14,594 nucleotides of DNA, taken from contig UROZ01000042.1 of the NCBI GenBank assembly GCA_900549655.1, forward strand, positions 1 through 14,594. Direction: 5' to 3'. How positions within the stretch are numbered: the stretch's first letter is position 1; every line of letters begins with the position of its first letter. Position numbers and translations under genes: made by a program. Source of the stretch: an uncultured Collinsella sp. GTDB lineage: Bacteria > Actinomycetota > Coriobacteriia > Coriobacteriales > Coriobacteriaceae. Under the pieces are notes generated by a model. That model saw nothing but the letters and a program-made list of their open reading frames with translations, was not told the DNA's origin and did no database searches. Positions 1-7,349 of this stretch are shown here, one piece after another.

Positions 1-13
1 CCCGCTTTTTCAT
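1..13 (-). CDS. Possible start of a next gene on the minus strand (5' fragment only)
   Basis: Reading the minus strand, an ATG at 13-11 opens Met-Lys-Lys-Arg and runs off the window edge. It lies only 4 nt past the adhesin stop codon, so it could be the next gene of the adhesin operon; sortases or further pilin-like proteins often sit there in Gram-positive bacteria. Only four codons are visible and the upstream ribosome site is weak (purine-rich AAAGAAGCG), so nothing can be said about the product. Confidence 0.25.
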
Positions 14-17
14 CGCG

Positions 18-3000
18 CTAGCGCTTCTTTGGGGTCGACCTAAGGCGAGCGAACCATAGGGCTGCGGCACCCGAGGTCAGGAGCGCGGTGATGCAAGCGG
101 CGATGGGAACTGATCCTGTTGCCGGTAGGTCCTGCGGTAGGGTACAGCGTTGAATGACACGGTCCTCGTCATGTGACTCAAGTTTATCGCCGCCGCCGTT
201 GCGGCAAAGATCGACGCGTGCGCTGTTGGTGAGTGCGGTTTGGGGCGTATAAGCCGACGTCGCCTGCATGTGCACGATTGCGCCCCGAGCGTCTGTGCCA
301 AGGATTGCTTTGGCATCGTCAAGGTCGTCGTGCTCATCTTTGAGATCATCGCGGGTCCAAGAATCCGCATCACTTCGAGTCGTAAAGTCGGCGGCTACCG
401 CACCGTATTCAATGCGAATGCCCGTTACGACGGTATTGGACGCAAGGTCGAGTTCTTTCGCCTCGAGTGTGGTGGATTCCGTGGTCGAGACATCCGCCTT
501 CCAGAGGTGCCAGCCGTCGTAATCGACGAGGCGGCAATCCTCACCCAGACTTTCCCTTACTTCGTCGGACTCAAGCCAAGGATTTTCGTGCCCATCGTCA
601 AGTGTCGCGTTTGCCGGCTCATCGACGTCTGTCGAGTCCAACGGCGTCGTGCGATACCACACGTTGCACAGACCATTGAGGTCGCCGATGGCGACGGGGG
701 TTTCGATTGAGACGAATCTCGCCGTATCGTCCTCGGCACACTCAAGATCATCGGTAATTGTAAACTCATCAACCCAGGTAGTTGAATCGTTTCGAGCGTC
801 GATGGTATAGGAGAAAAGCCCATCCGTATTGGTTTGCATCGTGGCACGGTTTTTACCATCGCCGTTAGCCAACAGGCCCTTTTCGATAGGTTGGACAAGT
901 TCCTGACGCTTGTCGACCTGCCCCTTGATCTCGATGGGCGCATCCTTCATCGCGACGGATTGGACTTCTCCCGTATCCTTTATTTCAAACGTTATCTCCT
1001 CGGCAAGGTCATAGGTCCGCGGAGACATCATTTCGCGCAACGAGTAGGTGCCGGGTGCAAGATGTTCGACGCGGTGTGGCTTGTCGGATGAGGTCCAGGA
1101 GTCTATTTCGGTTTTATCGGGACCATATAAGGTGAGCCGTGCGCCTTCTACTTCCTGCTCACCGCTTGCATCGACCTTGGAGATATCAACCTTGGTGTAA
1201 TCGTCGGATACGTTAAGCCGTGCTTCTACAACGGGTGTTTTCTGGTCGGCATAAGTAAGGTCGACAATATGGGTTGTCTGGTCGAGCAAGAAGCCTGCCG
1301 GCGCTTGAGTCTCGACAACCTCGTAGCGTGCGGTGCCAGATCCCAGTGGGAGGTTGTCCGCGCGTGCTTCTCCAGTTTCATCCGTCGTGACGGTAGCGAC
1401 AGTCTCACCGTCGAGTGCGGCAATGCTACCGTCGGGGCGCACGATATCACCCGAGGCACGGATCTCAAAGATGGCGCCCGCGAGGCTGCTGCCGTCTACG
1501 GCATCGGTTTTAACGATCCTGATATTTCCGGTCGCGGCGTGGTCATAATACGAGGCGATTGCAACGGGCGTTAGGTTCATGTCGGCGGGTATGTTTACCT
1601 CGATTTCTTCGCCGACAAGATAGGGCTCTTTGGCCGAGGTTTCGCGTACATAATAGGTGCCCGGCACGAGCGATTCGGGCAGTGTGACGGTCCCGGTCGC
1701 GTCAGTCGTAAAGGTGTCCATTACGTTATGTGCTGGATACCAGCAAGTTTGTGAGACAGGTTCGTGATTGCTGTCGAGGAGTTGGAAGGAGAATCCGGCT
1801 AGGGGAACAGAAGCGCCTGTTTGGGCATCGCGTTTTACAATCTGGAGATGCGTCGACAGAGCGTGGTTGTCCACGATATATTGAAGCTCGGCGCCGTCGG
1901 AAATCTGATTGGCCCCGACGGTCCATTCCCCTGCACGTTTAAAACCCTCGGGGACGGTTTCCGGAACCTCGCGAATCGTGTAGCCGGCACGGTCGTATGG
2001 GACGGCTCCGTGGACACCGGCGGGTCGCTTGCCTGTGCCGAACCATGCTTCGGGCTGATCTTTGGTGGAGGCAAAGCCATAGATGTTTGTGGTCAGTGTG
2101 CCAACAACCTGCTGAGAGCTGTTGCTGACAACCTCAAAGACAACACCACCCGCCGGCTGCTCCAGGCCGGATTGGTCGCTATTGCCGTAATCCTTGAATT
2201 TGGAAATCTCAAGGTCAAACGCAATGGGGATATCGGAAATGCGAGATTCGATCTCGACCACGCCTGAATCGCCGAGCTGGTCGGCTCCAACGGTATAGGT
2301 CCAGCTGTCGTTGGATGGCAGGTAGCCCTCGGGGGCTTTTGATTCGTAGATGGTAAAGGTTCCTAAGGGGACATCGGCGAGGGCGGCCCGACCGCTTTCG
2401 TCGGTCGTGAGGATTTGTGCCCATCCAGGGGTTGATTGCGACACACACGTGAACTCTGCTCCTGCGAGTGAAGAACCCACCTGGGGGCCGGCATTCGTCG
2501 CGGCATCGAGTTTTACGATACACAGGTTGATGGTGCCGGGCTGTTCATCAATGGCGACCTGTCCACCGTCATTCCCCGTGGTAAAGGCGATGCGATCGTG
2601 GCGGGGGACATAGCCGGCCGGCGCCTTCGTTTCAACTAGGTAGTATGCCGTGTTGGGCAGAAGTGTTGCTTGCGCTCGACCGTTGCTGTCCATCTTGATG
2701 GTGCCGACACGCGCGCCGCTGGCGCTCTCAAAAATATCGAATGTTGCCCCGGTAAACTGATAGGTATTGTTTCCGCTGGTAATAACGGTGTTAGCAGACT
2801 GCTTTTGGAAGGAAACAGAGACCGCCGGCAGTACATAGAGCATGTCTTGACGTTTGCTGCCGCCCGATACGGCCCCTAGATAGCGTCGCGCGCGGTGCGG
2901 AGCGGCTTTGATGCTTCCCGATTTTGCGCTGTCGTGGAGCCACCGCGCAGCCGCCACGACTTCATTGTCGGCGGTAAAGTGTCCGCTCTTGGTTTTACCC

Positions 3001-3449
3001 TGAGCGGTCGTGTAGGAGTAGGTGCCGTCGACATGGGTAGTGCCGTTGAGCATCCATACGGCAAGCTGGGTGGCGGCGCGGGCGCGATCGGGTGAAAGAT
3101 GGTAACCGCCAAACGACGTGGTGGTGGGATATCCGTGACAAACGATTGCCGCGAACTCGTCGTCGAGCCACACCCAGCCTTGGTCAAAGTTGAGCCATGG
3201 GCCGCCCGGCTTGGTGGGGCCGGGGCGCTCCTGGTTCATGCAGTAGGCAATTGAGGCGTCTTGAGCTTCATACTTGCCGATGAAGAAGGGCCCACAATCA
3301 TCGCTAATAGTGCGGAAGCCGAGCTGGTCGTAGCCATCGACGGCAAATGCGGCTCCCGGTGCCAGGCAGCCGAAAAGCAGGAAGAGGAGCAGGAGCAGCG
3401 GACCTGTTGCGATTGCGCTGTGGACAGAGTGCGTGGGTGCGTTGGACAT
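18..3449 (-). CDS. LPxTG-anchored thioester/Cna-B surface adhesin (SpaA-like)
   Basis: This 1143-residue protein is predicted to be secreted and covalently attached to the cell wall by sortase. Residues about 15-36 are a hydrophobic signal peptide ending AAFA. A thioester domain follows: Cys70 (YCMN) and Gln128 in the TQLA motif are the expected bond-forming pair, used in known adhesins to bind host amines covalently. About six Cna-B/SpaA-type beta-sandwich repeats follow, opening near residues 214, 308, 412, 534, 642 and 753, with IVK/ISK strands and E-x-x-AP-x-GY strands typical of intramolecular Lys-Asn isopeptide domains. A different, acidic domain spans about 840-1090. The C-terminus is LPATG (1108-1112), a hydrophobic stretch and a basic tail. 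The ATG at 3449 has an AAGGAG site 5 nt upstream (3455-3460 on the plus strand). No sortase gene lies in the window. Ligand is unknown; adhesion is inferred from the domains. No clear promoter was found upstream. Confidence 0.93.
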   Translation of the reverse strand: MSNAPTHSVHSAIATGPLLLLLFLLFGCLAPGAAFAVDGYDQLGFRTISDDCGPFFIGKYEAQDASIAYCMNQERPGPTKPGGPWLNFDQGWVWLDDEFAAIVCHGYPTTTSFGGYHLSPDRARAATQLAVWMLNGTTHVDGTYSYTTAQGKTKSGHFTADNEVVAAARWLHDSAKSGSIKAAPHRARRYLGAVSGGSKRQDMLYVLPAVSVSFQKQSANTVITSGNNTYQFTGATFDIFESASGARVGTIKMDSNGRAQATLLPNTAYYLVETKAPAGYVPRHDRIAFTTGNDGGQVAIDEQPGTINLCIVKLDAATNAGPQVGSSLAGAEFTCVSQSTPGWAQILTTDESGRAALADVPLGTFTIYESKAPEGYLPSNDSWTYTVGADQLGDSGVVEIESRISDIPIAFDLEISKFKDYGNSDQSGLEQPAGGVVFEVVSNSSQQVVGTLTTNIYGFASTKDQPEAWFGTGKRPAGVHGAVPYDRAGYTIREVPETVPEGFKRAGEWTVGANQISDGAELQYIVDNHALSTHLQIVKRDAQTGASVPLAGFSFQLLDSNHEPVSQTCWYPAHNVMDTFTTDATGTVTLPESLVPGTYYVRETSAKEPYLVGEEIEVNIPADMNLTPVAIASYYDHAATGNIRIVKTDAVDGSSLAGAIFEIRASGDIVRPDGSIAALDGETVATVTTDETGEARADNLPLGSGTARYEVVETQAPAGFLLDQTTHIVDLTYADQKTPVVEARLNVSDDYTKVDISKVDASGEQEVEGARLTLYGPDKTEIDSWTSSDKPHRVEHLAPGTYSLREMMSPRTYDLAEEITFEIKDTGEVQSVAMKDAPIEIKGQVDKRQELVQPIEKGLLANGDGKNRATMQTNTDGLFSYTIDARNDSTTWVDEFTITDDLECAEDDTARFVSIETPVAIGDLNGLCNVWYRTTPLDSTDVDEPANATLDDGHENPWLESDEVRESLGEDCRLVDYDGWHLWKADVSTTESTTLEAKELDLASNTVVTGIRIEYGAVAADFTTRSDADSWTRDDLKDEHDDLDDAKAILGTDARGAIVHMQATSAYTPQTALTNSARVDLCRNGGGDKLESHDEDRVIQRCTLPQDLPATGSVPIAACITALLTSGAAALWFARLRSTPKKR

Positions 3450-3703
3450 GGCTGCTCCTTATCCCTCGTGCGCCGCACGGGGAGGCTGCGACGCGTAGGA
3501 TGAGGCTACCCCCGAGGTTCATGCGGGTAAGTACCGGAGCCCGACCAAAAGCTTGCCCAATTCCTGACAAATTGAGCTCAAATACAACAATCAAGCAAAA
3601 GCGCAGGTAGAAGATAAGGGGAACAGGAAGTCAAAGGTCCTCGTCTCCACAATTGACGCGATTTTCAAACGAATCTCCACAGCTAAAACAAGCATCGCCA
3701 CCC
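3450..3703. other. Intergenic region between adhesin and tRNA-Gly
   Basis: About 250 nt without a supported gene. It holds the adhesin ribosome site (3455-3460, read on the minus strand) and AT-richer DNA at 3540-3600 that probably contains the adhesin promoter. I could not pick a convincing -35/-10 pair on the minus strand. Confidence 0.5.
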
Positions 3704-3733
3704 TTGTATCGAACAAGACAACCGCGTTATACT
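3704..3733 (+). promoter_or_regulatory. Promoter of tRNA-Gly
   Basis: TTGTAT (3704-3709) and TATACT (3728-3733) are separated by 18 nt, and the -10 ends 13 nt before the first base of the tRNA. The boxes and position fit a sigma-70-type promoter giving a very short leader. Confidence 0.7.
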
Positions 3734-3746
3734 ATCCCCCACATAT

Positions 3747-3821
3747 GCGGGCATCGCCAAGTGGTAAGGCATCAGCTTCCCAAGCTGACACTCGCGGGTT
3801 CGAGTCCCGTTGCCCGCTCCA
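3747..3821 (+). tRNA. tRNA-Gly (anticodon CCC)
   Basis: A complete cloverleaf of 75 nt including an encoded CCA. The acceptor stem GCGGGCA (3747-3753) pairs with TGCCCGC (3811-3817), followed by discriminator T and CCA (3819-3821). The anticodon stem TCAGC/GCTGA encloses the loop TTCCCAA, giving CCC, which reads GGG glycine codons. The T-arm is CGGGTTCGAGTCCCG (3795-3809). The gene has its own promoter and intrinsic terminator, so it is a single-gene unit. Its 3' end is duplicated twice downstream, a sign of integration at this tRNA. Confidence 0.96.
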
Positions 3822-3833
3822 GTTAAGAGCACA

Positions 3834-3865
3834 AGCACGGCACCATCACGGTGCCGTGCTTTTTT
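3834..3865 (+). terminator. Intrinsic terminator of tRNA-Gly
   Basis: A perfect 11-bp stem, AGCACGGCACC with GGTGCCGTGCT, closes a 5-nt loop and runs straight into TTTTTT. It lies 12 nt past the tRNA CCA. Confidence 0.92.
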
Positions 3866-4013
3866 CAACAAAGCGCCGGGACTCGAACCCGACAGGGTGC
3901 GAGCGTTAAATAAACGCGAAGCGTTTATAGCGAGCAGGCAAGGTCGCCGATAGGCGGCCGCAGCCGGTGCGGATTTGCGAAGCAAATACGCGGACGTCCC
4001 GTTGCCCGCTCCA
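3864..4013 (+). repeat. tRNA-tailed repeat, unit 1 (after tRNA-Gly)
   Basis: This 150-bp unit starts with TTCAACAAAG, the end of the terminator tail. At 3877-3891 it carries an exact 15-nt reverse complement of the tRNA-Gly T-arm. Two hairpins with the GCGAAGC minihairpin core follow, at 3910-3928 (8-bp stem) and 3973-3987 (6-bp stem, extendable to GCG/CGC). Between them lies a GCGGCCGC octamer (3954-3961). The unit ends with an exact copy (3996-4013) of the last 18 nt of tRNA-Gly, including CCA. No ORF in it is convincing. It may be an attachment-site scar or a small mobile element. Confidence 0.8.
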
Positions 4014-4042
4014 CCGGGCACGGGAGACATGGGGACGGCTAA

Positions 4043-4144
4043 TTCAACAAAGTCTTCCCCTTCGGCTTCGTGAGGCTGAGGGGCTCGCCTGAAGCCGGTG
4101 GGGATTTGCGAAGCAAATACGCGGACGTCCCGTTGCCCGCTCCA
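4043..4144 (+). repeat. tRNA-tailed repeat, unit 2 (after tRNA-Gly)
   Basis: A shorter 102-bp unit again opens with TTCAACAAAG (4043-4052). It ends with 52 nt (4093-4144) that match 3962-4013 at 51 of 52 positions; the one difference is C3970 to G4101. That 52-nt block carries the ATTTGC-GAA-GCAAAT hairpin and the 18-nt tRNA-Gly 3' end with CCA. The inverted T-arm of unit 1 is missing. Its middle holds a bulged CCCC/GGGG hairpin (about 4057-4083). Confidence 0.8.
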
Positions 4145-4196
4145 ATTCCAAAATGTTAGGTTAATGCCTGCTGCCCATACTCGCACCTGCGCACGG

Positions 4197-4202
4197 TACA
4201 AT
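4197..4202 (+). promoter_or_regulatory. Probable -10 box of purB
   Basis: TACAAT lies 45 nt before the purB ATG. The same hexamer serves the tRNA-Lys promoter in this window. No good -35 is visible; TGCCCA at 4172-4177 is the nearest candidate and is poorly spaced. Confidence 0.5.
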
Positions 4203-4246
4203 GGTTGGGTTACGACCAACGTGCCAATAACCAAAAAGGAGCCGCT

Positions 4247-5593
4247 ATGATCGATCGCTATACCCGCCCGGAGATGGGACACATCTTCTCCCTCGAGAAC
4301 AAGTACGCCATTTGGCAGGAGATCGAGGTTCTGGCCTGCGAGGCCCAGGCGGAGCTCGGCAAGATCGGTATTTCCAAAGACGAGGCCCAGTGGATCCGCG
4401 ACCATGCCAACTTTGAGAAGGCGAAGGTCGATGAGATCGAGGAAGTCACGCGCCACGACGTCATTGCCTTCCTGACCAACATGAAGGAATACATCGATGC
4501 CGATGTTCCCGAGGGCGACCCCAAGCCCAGCCGCTGGGTTCACTATGGCATGACCAGCTCGGATCTGGGCGACACGGCCCTGTGCTACCAGCTCACCCAG
4601 GCCTGCGACCTGATCATCGAGGACGTCAAGAAGCTCGGCGAGATTTGCAAGCGTCGCGCCTTTGAGGAGCGCAACACGCTCTGTGCCGGCCGCACTCATG
4701 GCATCCACGCCGAGCCGATGACCTTCGGCATGAAGTTTGGCTCTTGGGCCTGGGAGCTCAAGCGCGATCTGGATCGTCTTGAGGATGCCCGCAAGAACGT
4801 TGCCTTTGGTGCCATCTCGGGCGCTGTCGGCACGTACAGCTCCATCGAGCCGTTCGTCGAGGAGTATGTCTGCGAGCACCTGGGCCTGGTTCACGACCCG
4901 CTGTCCACGCAGGTTATCAGCCGCGACCATCACGCCTATCTCGCCGGCGTTCTCGCCACCACCGCAGCCACCTGCGAGCGCATCGCTACCGAGGTCCGCA
5001 ATCTGCAGAAGACTGATACGCTCGAGGCCGAGGAGCCGTTCCGTAAGGGCCAAAAGGGCAGCTCAGCCATGCCGCACAAGCGCAACCCCATCACCATGGA
5101 GAAGGTCTGCGGCCTGTCGCGCGTCGTGAAGGCCAACGCGCAGGTTGCCTTCGACAACGTCGCCCTGTGGCACGAGCGTGACATTTCGCACTCCTCTGCC
5201 GAGCGCGTCGCCCAGGCCGATAGCTTCATCGCCCTCGACCACATGTTCCAGTGCCTCATCCGCGTTATCGACGGCCTGCAGCTGTACCCTGCCCGCATGA
5301 TGGCCAACCTCAATAAGACCCGCGGCCTCATCTTCTCCTCCAAGGTGCTGCTCGCCCTCGTCGACACGGGCATCACCCGCGAGGACGCGTACGCCATTGT
5401 GCAGGAGAACGCCATGGCAACTTGGCACGAGGTACAGGATTGTGTCTCCGGCCCCACCTTTAAGGAGCGTCTCGAGGCCGACCCGCGCTGCACCGTCAGT
5501 CAGGAGAAGCTCGACGAGATCTTTGATCCGTGGGACTTCCTCACCCGTATCGACACGGTCTTTGATCGTCTGGAGCAGCTGAGCTTCGAGTAG
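4247..5593 (+). CDS. purB: Adenylosuccinate lyase
   Basis: PurB acts twice in purine synthesis: it cleaves SAICAR to AICAR plus fumarate, and adenylosuccinate to AMP plus fumarate. The 448-residue length fits the family. Visible motifs of the fumarase/aspartase superfamily are TRHD (68-71), TSSD (103-106), RTHGIHAEP (149-157) and the signature loop SSAMPHKRNP (272-281), whose serines belong to the catalytic loop. I chose the ATG at 4247 because AAGGAG (4236-4241) sits 5 nt upstream; an in-frame TTG at 4205 would add 14 residues with no ribosome site. The gene stands alone between its promoter and a strong hairpin. purC, for the preceding step, lies 4.2 kb downstream. The protein is cytoplasmic and active as a homotetramer in known members. 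Confidence 0.97.
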   Translation: MIDRYTRPEMGHIFSLENKYAIWQEIEVLACEAQAELGKIGISKDEAQWIRDHANFEKAKVDEIEEVTRHDVIAFLTNMKEYIDADVPEGDPKPSRWVHYGMTSSDLGDTALCYQLTQACDLIIEDVKKLGEICKRRAFEERNTLCAGRTHGIHAEPMTFGMKFGSWAWELKRDLDRLEDARKNVAFGAISGAVGTYSSIEPFVEEYVCEHLGLVHDPLSTQVISRDHHAYLAGVLATTAATCERIATEVRNLQKTDTLEAEEPFRKGQKGSSAMPHKRNPITMEKVCGLSRVVKANAQVAFDNVALWHERDISHSSAERVAQADSFIALDHMFQCLIRVIDGLQLYPARMMANLNKTRGLIFSSKVLLALVDTGITREDAYAIVQENAMATWHEVQDCVSGPTFKERLEADPRCTVSQEKLDEIFDPWDFLTRIDTVFDRLEQLSFE

Positions 5594-5619
5594 GTTCGGG
5601 CATAACGTTAGCTTTTTAG

Positions 5620-5657
5620 GGCGCTTTGCTGGTAATGTGTGTTGCCGGCAAAGCGCC
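5620..5657 (+). terminator. Long stem-loop after purB (possible terminator, no U-tract)
   Basis: The arms 5620-5635 and 5642-5657 form a 16-bp stem, with two G-T wobbles, around a TGTGTG loop. The following bases (TCGTTGCATTT) are not a clean T-run. It may stop transcription weakly or protect the purB mRNA 3' end. Confidence 0.55.
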
Positions 5658-5660
5658 TCG

Positions 5661-5687
5661 TTGCATTTAGGGAAAGACGGGGATAAT
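5661..5687 (+). promoter_or_regulatory. Candidate promoter of the TSCPD/lipoprotein pair
   Basis: GATAAT (5682-5687) is a good -10. TTGCAT (5661-5666) is a possible -35, but the 15-nt spacing is short. It lies 34 nt before the TSCPD start codon. Confidence 0.4.
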
Positions 5688-5721
5688 AGTCGTCTCGAAT
5701 AACATTCTGAGAGGGGATCGC

Positions 5722-5985
5722 ATGATTTCGTTTGATTACAAGCCTCAGGGCGTGTGTGCTCGCAATATTCACCTTGATCTTTCCGATGACGGCAACAAGG
5801 TGATGGGCGTTGAGTTTACCGGCGGCTGCGACGGCAATCTCAAGGCTATCTCCAAGCTGGTCGAGGGCGCTCCTGCCGATCGCGTAATCGAGGTTCTCGC
5901 CGGTAATACCTGCGGTATGAAAAAGACCTCCTGCGCCGACCAGCTTACACGCGCTATCGAGGCCGCTCGCACCGAGATCGCCTAA
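5722..5985 (+). CDS. Small TSCPD-domain protein (TIGR03905-like)
   Basis: This 87-residue protein has the layout of stand-alone TSCPD-domain proteins: an FTGGCDGNL segment (32-40), a GNTCG segment (61-65) and the name motif as TSCAD (69-73, Ala replacing Pro). The same domain occurs at the C-terminus of some vitamin-B12-dependent ribonucleotide reductases, but the role of the small stand-alone form is unknown. Cysteines 12, 36, 64 and 71 suggest a metal or redox site, which is inference. The ATG follows GAGAGGGGA. Its TAA shares one base with the ATG of the next gene (TAATG), so the two are probably translationally coupled. Confidence 0.85.
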   Translation: MISFDYKPQGVCARNIHLDLSDDGNKVMGVEFTGGCDGNLKAISKLVEGAPADRVIEVLAGNTCGMKKTSCADQLTRAIEAARTEIA

Positions 5986-7196
5986 TGGGTATCGCCGATC
6001 ACATCAAGAACGGAATATCGCGTCGCGGCTTTGTACTCGGTGGGGCTGCCGCGGGCGCTGCCACGGTGCTTGCCGGATGCTCGAAAAAAACGGGCACCAG
6101 CGATGATGCCGCCGGCGAGCCGCAGGTTATCAAGGACGATTCCAAGATCATCTCGATTACGGATGAGTACGAGGCAGTCGACATCGATCTTGAGCCGGCG
6201 GCGTCGTGGACGCTGCCTCTGGGTACGCTGCTGTACTACTGCGACGGCGATTACGCCGCGGCGATGATGGCGCCCGCATCGGCACTGCACGCCAACACAC
6301 TCGGTGTGCTTAACCTGGGCGATGGCTCGCTTACCACATTAATCGAGGATCCTATCGAAGGCACGGGATATGCATTCTACGATGTCCGTGCCGGCGACGG
6401 CGTATTCGCGTGGGTTGAGATGAACTTTGCCAATTCATCGTGGAAGCTCTACGCTCAAAATCTGTCGGGCGCTTCGCTCTCTGGCGACGTGGTTGAGCTC
6501 GATCGAGGTGGCAAGGACTATGATCCGCCCCTGTTTACGGCGTTCGGGTCATCGGTCATCTGGTATAAAATGCCTTCGGCAGGCGGCAATAAAACGAGTA
6601 GTGATTCGTTTTGCTATCGTCGCTCGCTTGATGAATCCAAGGCCGAGGTAATTTGGAAATCGACGGGCCGCTTTGCATCGGCCCCGCGCGCGAGCGACGG
6701 CATTTTGACCATCTCGCCGCGTGTCCGCAACGACGAGGGCGTCTACTACGGCATAACGGCAATCGATCTGACCGACGGCAACAACACCAAGCGTGCCCAG
6801 CTGGTCCTCCCTTCGTCAGTTTCGCCTTTCGAGGCCGTATATATGGGCGATACCTTCGTGTTTTCTATCGAGGCGGCCTATAGTGGCGTGGGCAGCCTGG
6901 GCAATATGGGCACGTATATCGGTAATGAGGGAGGGCCGTACCTCTTCCTGTCACGCGAGCCGCTCGCATGTGCGGCTGGCAAGAAGAATAAATACCTTGT
7001 TAAGGTACAGGCGTCGCATTTCCTGATCGACACCTCTGCCAAGACCTATGGCTCGCTGCTGTCGCCCGACCGCGCTTTGGAGTATGGCGATTATCCAGCT
7101 ACGGCGGGAAAATCGGACTCATTCCTTACGTACGCCACGGTGCGCAACAGCCAGGGTATACCAGAGACGGTCACTGCACGCCTATTCTCTCTTTAA
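5985..7196 (+). CDS. Tat-exported lipoprotein of unknown function
   Basis: A 403-residue protein. Its N-terminus combines a twin-arginine motif (SRRGF, 12-16), a small-residue hydrophobic segment and a lipobox LAGC (29-32), so it is predicted to fold in the cytoplasm, leave by the Tat route and be lipidated on Cys32. The mature part is rich in short beta-strand-like segments with aromatic and acidic repeats (such as DGVFAWVEM), which could be a beta-propeller; no catalytic motif is recognised. The ATG overlaps the TSCPD stop as TAATG, and no strong separate ribosome site is seen, so expression probably depends on coupling. Function cannot be assigned. Confidence 0.85.
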   Translation: MGIADHIKNGISRRGFVLGGAAAGAATVLAGCSKKTGTSDDAAGEPQVIKDDSKIISITDEYEAVDIDLEPAASWTLPLGTLLYYCDGDYAAAMMAPASALHANTLGVLNLGDGSLTTLIEDPIEGTGYAFYDVRAGDGVFAWVEMNFANSSWKLYAQNLSGASLSGDVVELDRGGKDYDPPLFTAFGSSVIWYKMPSAGGNKTSSDSFCYRRSLDESKAEVIWKSTGRFASAPRASDGILTISPRVRNDEGVYYGITAIDLTDGNNTKRAQLVLPSSVSPFEAVYMGDTFVFSIEAAYSGVGSLGNMGTYIGNEGGPYLFLSREPLACAAGKKNKYLVKVQASHFLIDTSAKTYGSLLSPDRALEYGDYPATAGKSDSFLTYATVRNSQGIPETVTARLFSL

Positions 7197-7255
7197 GCTT
7201 AGAGGGGTTAAAAAGGCGCCAACAGGGGAATAAACGCGTTGTAATTGTGAGTACC

Positions 7256-7294
7256 GCCCGCCGAGCTGCCGCGTCATAGCGGCATCTGGCGGGC
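7256..7294 (+). terminator. Two-part stem-loop between lipoprotein and response regulator
   Basis: GCCCGCC (7256-7262) pairs with GGCGGGC (7288-7294), and inside them TGCCGC (7267-7272) pairs with GCGGCA (7279-7284) around a GTCATA loop. No T-run follows. It probably separates the two transcription units, as a factor-dependent terminator or an mRNA 3'-end structure. Confidence 0.5.
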
Positions 7295-7304
7295 TCAGGT
7301 GCGT

Positions 7305-7310
7305 TAAAAT
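7305..7310 (+). promoter_or_regulatory. Candidate -10 box of the two-component operon
   Basis: TAAAAT lies 40 nt before the response-regulator ATG. No convincing -35 box was found at the proper distance, where the hairpin sequence sits. Confidence 0.3.
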
Positions 7311-7349
7311 GGGCTTGTTCTTAGCTAATTGAGACAGGGGGGCCGTGTT

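Noticed and set aside
3864..4144. CRISPR array
   Set aside because: Only two 52-nt repeats with unequal spacing, ending in tRNA sequence, and no cas genes.
3683..5053. Long minus-strand open frame (456 codons) across tRNA-Gly and purB
   Set aside because: It is antisense to purB and runs through a tRNA gene; it is a shadow of GC-rich codon bias.
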